Assembly: GCA_003665825.1 (NCBI GenBank)
Contig: QPFY01000002.1
Coordinates: 1,922,001-1,986,000 of the forward strand
From: Microbotryum silenes-acaulis
Lineage: Eukaryota; Basidiomycota; Microbotryomycetes; Microbotryales; Microbotryaceae
Direction: 5' to 3'
DNA length: 64,000 bases
The translations under genes and the position numbers were made by a program. This document shows, piece after piece, positions 56,255 through 64,000 of this stretch. How positions within the stretch are numbered: position 1 is the first letter of the stretch; every line of letters begins with the position of its first letter. The notes beneath the pieces are model-generated. The model was not told the origin of the DNA. It was given only the letters and a program-made list of their open reading frames with translations, and ran no database searches.

Positions 56255-58287
56255 ATGTTTTTCAACTCGGACATGCTCACCAAGAGGGGCCCACTCGCAC
56301 GCGTGTGGATGGCCTCGCATCTGTCGGCCAAGCTCTCAAAGACCAATCTTCTCGCGACTTCGATTCCGTCATCGGTCAAGTCCATCCTCGGCAACGACGA
56401 CAGGCTCAACCTGCCATCGATGGCGCTCCGTCTCTCGGGCCAGCTCCTGCTCGGTGTCGCGCGCATCTACTCGCGCCAGACCAAATACCTCCTCGACGAC
56501 TGCAACGAGACCCTCATCAAAGTCAAGAATGCCTTCCGACCTGGAGCCGTCGATATGCACGAGAACGACACCGCGCAGAGGGGCACCAACGCCGCCGCCA
56601 TCACCCTCGGCATGCACGAAGGTGGACTCGAGGATATTCTCAACCAGCAAAACTTCCTCGGCCAGCAATGGGACCTCGACTTCAACGCTCGCTCCGCCAC
56701 CGCCGCACCGACGACGACCTCGGGTAACAAGGCCAAGACACTGCGAGCTAGTACCATGAACGCCGCCGACATCAACTTGCCCGACCATTCGCTCGCGTGG
56801 GGCGAGGACCATGGCATCGTCGACTTTGATTTTGGCGAAGGCGGTGGACTCGAGTCGCAAATCGAAGGCTTCTTTGACGAGGACTTTGAACTCGGTATCA
56901 TGGACGACGGCAACCCTCGCAGTGACGGCGACCTCAGCGTCGAAGTCGGTCGCGATGCCGCGGTCCATGCCTCGGACCGGGGATCGATCGGTCCCTTTGA
57001 CCTCGACGACTTGAACCTGGACAAGGTCCCGCAATTTGAGAGGGAAGGTACGGGTGGAATAGAACAAGACTTTGAGCCGTGGCGCGACAACAATGATTTC
57101 AACCTGGAGTTTGGGGGTGACAACCGAGAAACGAGTTAGTTCACAACCTTGCTTCCGCTGCATCGGCGTGGTGCAATCAGAAAGCTGACCTGACCATCGC
57201 TCTACTCTCCACAGCACCCATCGCCAATGGTGACCTCGAAAAAGATGACCTCTCTTTGACACCCAAGACGCTTGCCGACCTCAAGGGCAAGGCCGCCGCC
57301 GCAGCTGCCAAGGGTGCCAAGAAGGCGCGCAAGCAACTGATGGATGCTTCGATCGAGTTGGCCCAGGGGAACGGCCGCTCGCGCCATCTCAAGGAGCCTT
57401 CGTATCTGCCTCGATCCCGATTACACTTGCGACTTCTCGAACTCGAACGCGATGTGACCACGAACCTGCCTTCCTCCGTCTCGGACGCGACCGAGTTGTT
57501 CGCTCCCACTGGTTTCGCTCCCGAGCTCAAAGGTCTTTACGAGATGCCGACCCGACGAGAGCTGATCCGAATGGAAGGTCGAGCCTCGAGCGCTGTGCCC
57601 GACGAAGTTGAACTCGGTCGCAAGCGCCAGGCCAGTCTCGCGTTCTCTGCTGCCGACAAGGACGCGTACGCACCCTTTGACGACCTCGAATTCGGTGGAG
57701 GAGAGGACCAGGGTGGTATGGACTTGGCGATGGAGTTTGATACCTCGCGCGACGATTTCCGCTTCGACCTCGACGACAACGCCGCTGCGCCGGCCAAGGA
57801 TTCGAACCGGACACCGAGGGCTTCGCCGCGCAAGAAGCAACGCGTCGAAGAGGGCGAGTCAGCTCTCGATCTTGCGGATGAGGATCGAACTGGTTCGCTC
57901 TCGAAGGGCCCTTTGGCGGTGTTCGACAACGCCTCGACCGGTCCGGTCTCGGCGCCGACAGCGACGCAATCGCAGTCGCTCGGTGCGACCGAAGAAGAGG
58001 AGATGCTCGCTGCGAACGGCAAGACAAAATGGAGCAAAAACACTGTCAAGGCCATCACGGTGCTCAACGACGAGCTGCAAGGCGACGACGAAGCGACGCT
58101 CGAGTTCTCGCATGTCGCGGTCGCGCAGCAGGTGACAAAGAAGGCGGCGGCGTCCTTCTTCTTCGAGTTGCTCGTGCTGTCGACGCGCGACTGCGTCAAG
58201 ATTGAGCAGCCCAAGTCGTTTGGTGAGATTAAAGTGCAGGCAAGGGAGAAGCTGTGGCAGGTCGCGGCTGAGGTCGCGGCATATTAA
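56255..58287 (+). CDS. Cohesin alpha-kleisin Rad21/Scc1 (2 exons)
   Basis: Exons 56255-57134 and 57215-58287 give 650 residues. The N-terminus MFFNSDMLTKRGPLARVWMA with LSGQLLLGVARIYSRQTKYL is the Rad21/Rec8 N-domain that binds Smc3. A long acidic middle follows. The C-terminal winged helix (KAAASFFFELLVLSTRDCVK, then FGEIKVQAREKLW) binds Smc1. The ring so closed holds sister chromatids until separase cleaves the middle. The first residues (MFF) and the conserved IPSSVKSIL support mitotic Scc1 over Rec8, but Rec8 is not excluded. Only one intron, unlike its neighbours. Confidence 0.93.
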
Positions 58288-58895
58288 AGCGAGGGTGATG
58301 AGATAGTATTGTATTGGGAGGTCCACTCCGTGCTTCGATCTAGTGATATCCCCACCCCTCATGTATTCAACTTGTACTCTAATTAGCTCTCTTTGTATGC
58401 GTTGTGATTTGAATTATGGGTAATGGGTTTCTATCCATCCAGATGAAAAGTCAACCCCTTTAAGTGCGAAAGCGATTGTGACGATCGAATGAGCGGGTGC
58501 CCATTCGCAGACGCGCCTGAGTCATCTGAGCCTCGTAGCCCCAGCGCTGTGAGTGCGACCGTCCCCGTTGCCTCCCAGTTGCCTCCCGCTGCACTCGCGA
58601 GCTCTCGCGAGCACTCTCGATCACGCGTCACTGTTCGCCCCCGCCCCCCCTCTCCTGCTGCCTCCTGCTCAGCTACCCCTGTGTACCGGACGATCACCGA
58701 CCCTTCAGTCCCATCCCACCAGCTCAACAGCTCAACAGCTCATCACTCGCATCGAAGTGAGCTCTCCCCGCTTCCTCACCTTTCCTCATTTGATCTTGTA
58801 CCATCACCTACTACCGACGTGAGAACACCTGCCCGATTCACTTCGATCGCGGCTGATAGCCACCAGCTCTCACGCCTCTCCGGGCGCTTGTGACG
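58288..58895. other. Intergenic region upstream of the BAR/eisosome-like gene
   Basis: No gene. Short repeats CAGCTCAACAGCTCAACAGCTC (58721-58742) and GCTCTCGCGAGC inverted elements near 58600 are visible. Probably a promoter. Confidence 0.45.
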
Positions 58896-61800
58896 ATGCC
58901 TTCCCTCCACGATACGAGGGTGTTGGAGAACTTGATCAAGGCGGAGAAGAATGCCGAGAATTCGTACGTGCCTTTCTCACTCTATCTTGGAGGTTGTGAG
59001 GTGACCGGTCGTCGGGTTGGTCGGTCCGGGATCGGATCGGATCGTCGTACGGCTGGCAAGGCAGGTCGGCACACCCACGCGCGTCATCGGTCGGTGCGCG
59101 GCGGCGGGTCTCGTAAAGGGTCTGAGGGGAGTGCACAGAGTAGACGAAAGGACTCTTTGAGCTGACATGGCATTCCTCCATTGCACTCTTCCCATCGTGT
59201 CGCCGCCGCCGCCTGGACTCAGCTTCAAGGCCTACACCAAGGACGCTGCGAGTGCCGCTTCGGCGTTGAGCGCGTGGAGCGTCGCCGATTCGGGCGATAC
59301 ACAGGACATCATGGCAAGTCTTCCCTTTTTCATGCGTGAGACTGGGGAGTAGTAGGCTGGAGTCTGGAGGTGGTCGCGTTGGTGGCGAGATTTGGTCGAG
59401 GTGATGGGCTCGTCACACTTGACGAATTGGGACCCGTGATCGAGACCCGCGATCCAGAACCCGAGGGAGTCGTCACATGGACCCTCGTGCGGCGTATCTC
59501 CCAGAAGAGGGTCAAGACGAGGTGGTCATTTTGGCCCGAGATTCATGTCGCCGACACTTTCTCAGCCAGCCAGCCACATCTGGCCCCCACATCTCCATTT
59601 TTTCGAGATCGACACCGGCTAACCCGCTCGTCCTCACTTTTGCTTCCTTTTCTCGTCACAGGACGTCTCCATTCGGATATCCCAACTTGCCTCGGCCGTA
59701 ACGGAATCGCGACGTGCGCACGCGACGGCCCTACACATCTACCGAGTCTCACTCAAGGACGTGCTCGCGCGCGAACAGGCGCTGAAGACCGTCGTGCGAG
59801 ATCGAGAAATCCTCGTTGGCAAGTTGATGAAGTTGGGTAACAAGAAGCCCAACGACTCGGCGTTGCATAGCCATCAGGCCAAGCTGGACGATGCGCAGAG
59901 GGAGTTGACCGCGTGCGAGAGTGAGTCCGCGAGATTGTGGGCTCACCTGGCCGACGTTAACGGGTTGACTGATCGTTTATTCTTGCTCTGACAGCCTATC
60001 TTCAGGACGAGGAGATTGCACTCAGTCATGCCAAGCGTCAGACCTTCCGAGTGGCTTTGGCAGAGCGAATGGTCAGCCTCGGCGAACTCGGGCGAGTGAT
60101 GGATGAGAGTGCGCACGAGAGCCACGGTCTCCTGGTCGCGTTGGGGCAGGACGGAGAAGGCGACGCACCTCGTGAGTTGTGGCAGAAGCTGGCAACCTGG
60201 ACTTCCAGCCCTGGAGCTGACGCCTCGTGACGGTTCATTGTGGCTTTACAGACTTTGATCGGTTCGAGAACCGTGACGACGAATCCATTGCCAGCGACTC
60301 TATAACCCCTTCTCATTCGGCGTCACAGGCCATGTCTCGATCGTCGTCCTCATCATCTCTCGAAGATCAGATCGTCGAACAAGGCATGCTTCGCCCCTCG
60401 AGTCGAGCCCACGCAAATGCGAGCACCGCAGTGGAGAGGGCGGCTTCGCCGCATCGCGCTAAGTCGCCCACGTTTGCACTTGGACCCATCGCTAGTGGTG
60501 CTCCTCCGGATCGACTCGTCTCCAGGCAACCGACCGTTCGCGCATCCGCGCCACCGGCACCTCGTCCCATCCTTGGACCGGTCCCTACCGCTCCCCGACC
60601 CGTCTCGGCCTACCTCGCTGAACAGGCCGCTGCGGCTACGGCTTTGCCAACTTTCGAGATCCCGAAAGCTCCGACGAACGTTGCGACTCGCCGCCCGACT
60701 GACGATTCGTCTGACGAGGAAGAGACGCATGGTTTCGTCGCTCACCAGAACGGTCTGGCCCGTACACAACGCTCGGCTCACTACCCTAACGACATGCCGA
60801 CTTCGACGTCCTACGTGGCTAATCGATTGCAGCGACATGCGCCGCCAAGCGATACAAGTTCGCTTGCAGGTGGTTCCAAAGTCAGCAAGCGTCGTGGATC
60901 CATTTTTGGAGGGCTCGCAGCGCTGTTCAAGAAGAAGGAGCGCCGCGTCGACGATTCGGCGGCGAGGTCCACCGTCATGGGTAGCAACTCGTGGGACACG
61001 CGCATCGATCGCAACGTCTTTGTCGCGCCGAAGGGGGCGAGCAGTGGACGAGCGGCATCGGTTGCGCCGAGTCGTCTCCGCCCAGGCAACGACTCTTCCG
61101 ACGACGAACCGACGCAGAGGAATTTGGTGCGCGTCGTCAACGATCCCAAGATGCGTGCCAAAGCCATGAGCGATCTCGGTCGCTCCAGGGCGGCGAGTCT
61201 GCATACTGTGACGACCACAACAGTCAAGAAGAAGAAGACGACCAAACGCGCCAGCAAGGCCGCAAGTGATTTCGGCACGGTCTCGCCCTCAACGATGCCC
61301 ATCAACTACCCGAACCAGTCCTTCCTCGCTCGACCTGTTTCCACCGTGATAAGTCCTTCAGCTGAGGAGACACCTTCGATCAAGAAGAAGAAGAAGAAGG
61401 CGTCGTCGGGTGAAGGGGCCGCTACGATCGTGCTTTCCGCAGAGAAACTCGGCATCCCCACCAATGCAGAATCCTCAACGGCGACGCGACCGAGCAAGCT
61501 GTCGAGGAGCAACACCGTGATGTCCAATGCGACGGTCGCAACGGCGACGACTGGTACGGTCAAGAAGAAGAAGAAGAAGGTCGTGGAGGAAGGCGCCCCT
61601 GCTGTTCCCGCGGTTCCTTCGACTGCGAAGATTCAACCCGTGCCCACGGCGACCGACCTCGCGGCTTCGTTACCGTCTGCTCGTGGTACCGTGTACGACA
61701 CTCTTACCTCGCCCTTGCCTCTGCCGAATGGAACGCCGTCTCCTCGCCCCAGCTCACCGGCTCCGGTCGATGCGGCACCAAAGGCGAACAAGATTCCCAG

Positions 61801-62389
61801 AGGGCTAGCCGGGGCCGGGAAACGCGCCAAGAAGGAATCGGCTTTGCACGGCAACGCAACCTGGGTTAGCCACCCGAGCAACGCGACGGTCTTGCCGAAG
61901 AAGGCTGGTCACGCAGGAGAGGGCCAGGAAAGCATGATGAGCGTCGTTGATCGTGCCGAGGCCGAAGCTGTTGCTGAGCCTTCGCGCAAGTATGGCTCGG
62001 CGACGGCGACGGCGACGACGATGCAACGCGACGTGTCGAGTTCGGGAACGCCGGGCGCGCTTGCCAAGAGGAAGTCGGTGCGATTGACCGAGGATCAGCC
62101 TTCGCCGTCGGCACACCAGGCCATGTCCTCGCCTGCTTCTTCCATCCGATCAGGTCAAGGAGCCGCGCCACGCCATGGCATTCTTCTCAACAGCAACCCT
62201 CCAAACGGGCATGCGCAAGGCGGGTCAGATGTTGGCGCCTCAAGCACGTGGAGCACTCGAATTCCTCTTTCGCGAACGGTCGATGACAGTTCTGACGAGG
62301 ACGAGGATGCGGTCGCTTACAAACAGGCCCGCAAGGCCTTCTCGAAAGCCCTCAAAGATAAGGGCAAGGGCAAGGCCGTGGAACAGTGA
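58896..62389 (+). CDS. BAR/eisosome-like coiled-coil protein with long basic tail (5 exons)
   Basis: Exons 58896-58963, 59223-59313, 59662-59920, 59995-60171 and 60252-62389 give 910 residues. The N-terminal 200 residues are helical: VLENLIKAEKNAENS, SAWSVADSGDTQDI, REQALKTVVRDREILVGKL, and KLGNKKPNDSALHSHQAKLD. They resemble Pil1/BAR-type membrane-bending proteins that line eisosomes. The remaining 700 residues are disordered, Ser/Ala/Pro-rich, with three KKKKK clusters (near 61390, 61570 and 61230) and a FGGLAALFKKKERR patch, suited to binding acidic membranes. The third exon junction uses a GC donor (59314). Assignment to the BAR group rests on overall pattern, so it is moderate. Confidence 0.7.
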
Positions 62390-63108
62390 TCTCAAGTAGA
62401 ACTCATCGAGTCGGAAGGATCCGTCATCGCCGCTTTTCGCTTCGTCGTGCCCGTCGTCAAGTTATATACGACCCAAGTATTTTCCCCTCCCTTCCCTCAT
62501 ATTGTTGCTTCCCTCCCGACCATCCTTTTGCTCTCCCAAACTGTATATCCTACCTTTTGATCACTCAACCCGTCCTACTAGAATGCTTGACTTAAATATC
62601 CCTAATCATACCGTTTTGCTTCGCCTCGGTCATCGACCCTCCTTTTTCTCTGTGTTCTGGCTTTGTGTCAGCCCATATGGACACGGGGCGCGGCGCGTGT
62701 GGACCCTACAACCTACCTACCTACCTACTAAAGGTGCATTTGTTCTCAGCTGGACTATCCTTATCAACATGAAATCAACTCGTTCGCTCCTCTGAAAGTC
62801 ACAGACACTGGGTGCTTGAGCAAAAGTATTGTTTGTGGCCCACTTGGGTTCGGAAATAAGGTAACAGAACGAAGAGAACGGACTACAAAAGCCATGCTGC
62901 CCTCGACACAAGAGTCGCAGATGAGTAGGAATGACGGCAGAGGGCAGAGGACGGATCAAAAGAATGGGTAGGGTCAACCGTGGCTGCCGCGCAAATTGGT
63001 AGGACTACGCAAGCCTCGCTTGGGTTTGTGGTTGGCACAAATTGGAGGGCTGGGTCCGGCGGTATACGAAGAAACAAGAAGGAGAAGCGGTAGATAAAAG
63101 AATCCCTT
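62390..63108. other. Convergent 3' region between two genes
   Basis: Holds the 3'UTRs of both converging genes. ACCTACCTACCTACC (62713-62727) is a small tetranucleotide repeat. No coding evidence. Confidence 0.45.
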
Positions 63109-63861
63109 TTACTCAGGCCGTATGTAGCCATTCGGAAGGTTGATCTCCTGCCAAGGGTGATAACTCGCTTCAGGCATGTACGCCGGACCCGCAGCGTACA
63201 TGATCGGAAAAGGGGCGGTAGGGGAGTGTTGAGCGGGCTCGTACGATGCTAAACGATGGTCGGGGAAGAGGAGATGTAGGTGTTGAGGGGCGAAAGAAAG
63301 GGACCGGGCCATGCTTGCTTGGAGGACGGGTTGTAGGCACGGGTCGGCGCGGAAGTATCGAGCCGTTGTTGAGGTCTCGCAGGGGATGGGCTGCTGCGGC
63401 GCAGACGTCGGCACGTACCACGTGCGTTGTTGGTGATTCGTGGAGACCTCGTACATCGAGAGATACTCGTAGGCTTCCTCGTCCTCTCGATGGGTTTCGG
63501 AAGATGATATATCGTAGTACGATTGGGAGTAAGTTGACCTCGACGACAACGCGCCCGAACCCCTTGCATCTTCGAAGGACGCTGAACGCCTCCCACCACC
63601 GAGACCATTGTATTCATCTATGATCCATCTTGAGTTTTTCTGCGCCGACACTTCCGATACTAGAGTATCTTCGGGGTTTAGCTCCGGTGTCGGAACCATG
63701 GTGGGGTCGGAGGGAAGTTGGGCCTGCTCTTCAGGGGTCGGCGTTTCAAGCTGTGGCGCGGTTGATCGTCGCTCTTTGCGCTTCGAAGAGGAGACGCGCC
63801 GACCGGAGCGCGCTGGTGTACCGCCGCTTTTGGGTTTGCGTGTAGGTTGGTAAGAATAATC
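63109..63861 (-). CDS. 3' exon of an unrecognised gene running off the right edge
   Basis: An open frame from a probable acceptor (AAATAG at 63867-63862) to a stop at 63109-63111 encodes about 250 residues. It is basic at first (KPKSGGTPARSGRRVSSSKR), then Ser/Tyr-rich (STYSQSYYDISSSETHRE), and ends Pro/Tyr-rich with HPWQEINLPNGYIRPE. It is disordered with no domain, perhaps the tail of a regulatory protein. The 5' part lies beyond 64000. Confidence 0.5.
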   Translation of the reverse strand, partial: DYSYQPTRKPKSGGTPARSGRRVSSSKRKERRSTAPQLETPTPEEQAQLPSDPTMVPTPELNPEDTLVSEVSAQKNSRWIIDEYNGLGGGRRSASFEDARGSGALSSRSTYSQSYYDISSSETHREDEEAYEYLSMYEVSTNHQQRTWYVPTSAPQQPIPCETSTTARYFRADPCLQPVLQASMARSLSFAPQHLHLLFPDHRLASYEPAQHSPTAPFPIMYAAGPAYMPEASYHPWQEINLPNGYIRPE

Positions 63862-64000
63862 TATTTTGTGCAATCAAAGGTTAGGGGGTCAGCGAATGAG
63901 CGAAGACAGGCGCTGATACCAGGATCGAGCTGCGTGTCCACATTGCGCGCCAACAGCGGCCAACAATGTAGCTAGGCCGACTTGCCTGGGTACGCCAACA

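Overview
The window is nuclear DNA of a basidiomycete fungus, most likely a yeast-like Pucciniomycotina (that placement is an inference). The evidence is very intron-dense genes (up to 14 exons, mostly short introns with GTRNGY donors), GC-rich coding sequence, a trifunctional TrpG-TrpC-TrpF gene, and fungal families such as Spa2, GT71 mannosyltransferase, fungal-type carboxymuconate cyclase and a secreted intradiol dioxygenase. Exon structures were worked out by hand from splice signals, reading phase and family motifs. No bacterial operons, rRNA, tRNA or CRISPR were seen.

Layout. 0-12.5 kb (+ strand): VPS51-like GARP/EARP subunit, GT71 alpha-mannosyltransferase, a small multi-span membrane protein, centractin ARP1 and a large M16C metalloprotease. 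12.7-18.6 kb (-): a BOR1-type borate exporter, then a Ser/Thr-rich single-pass surface protein. 19.3-20.3 kb (+): D-aminoacyl-tRNA deacylase. 20.4-27.5 kb: a likely aromatic-degradation (3-oxoadipate) cluster. It holds a carboxymuconolactone decarboxylase fused to an enol-lactone hydrolase (-), an EthD-like small protein (+), a fungal 3-carboxymuconate cyclase-like propeller (-) and a secreted intradiol dioxygenase (+).

27.5-35.4 kb is a transposon graveyard: a frameshifted Helitron Rep remnant followed by a LINE with a 1187-codon endonuclease/RT frame that is interrupted by an in-frame stop near its 5' end. Immediately after it (35.5-37.1 kb, +) is an orphan protein with four tandem repeats of about 50 residues.

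38-64 kb returns to conserved housekeeping genes: eIF2A (+), TRP1-type tryptophan enzyme (+), two large disordered proteins (- and +), a tail-anchored RNF5-like E3 ligase (-), the polarity scaffold Spa2 (-), cohesin kleisin Rad21/Scc1 (+), a BAR/eisosome-like protein (+), and the 3' part of an unrecognised gene (-) running off the right edge.

The most interesting points are the catabolic cluster with its CMD-hydrolase fusion, whose domain order is the reverse of bacterial PcaL as I recall it, and the apparent splitting of start codons by introns in two divergent genes of that cluster. Others are three GC-AG introns, a 7-nt microexon in TRP1, a His-for-Cys ligand in the RNF5-like RING, and the TE-flanked repeat protein.
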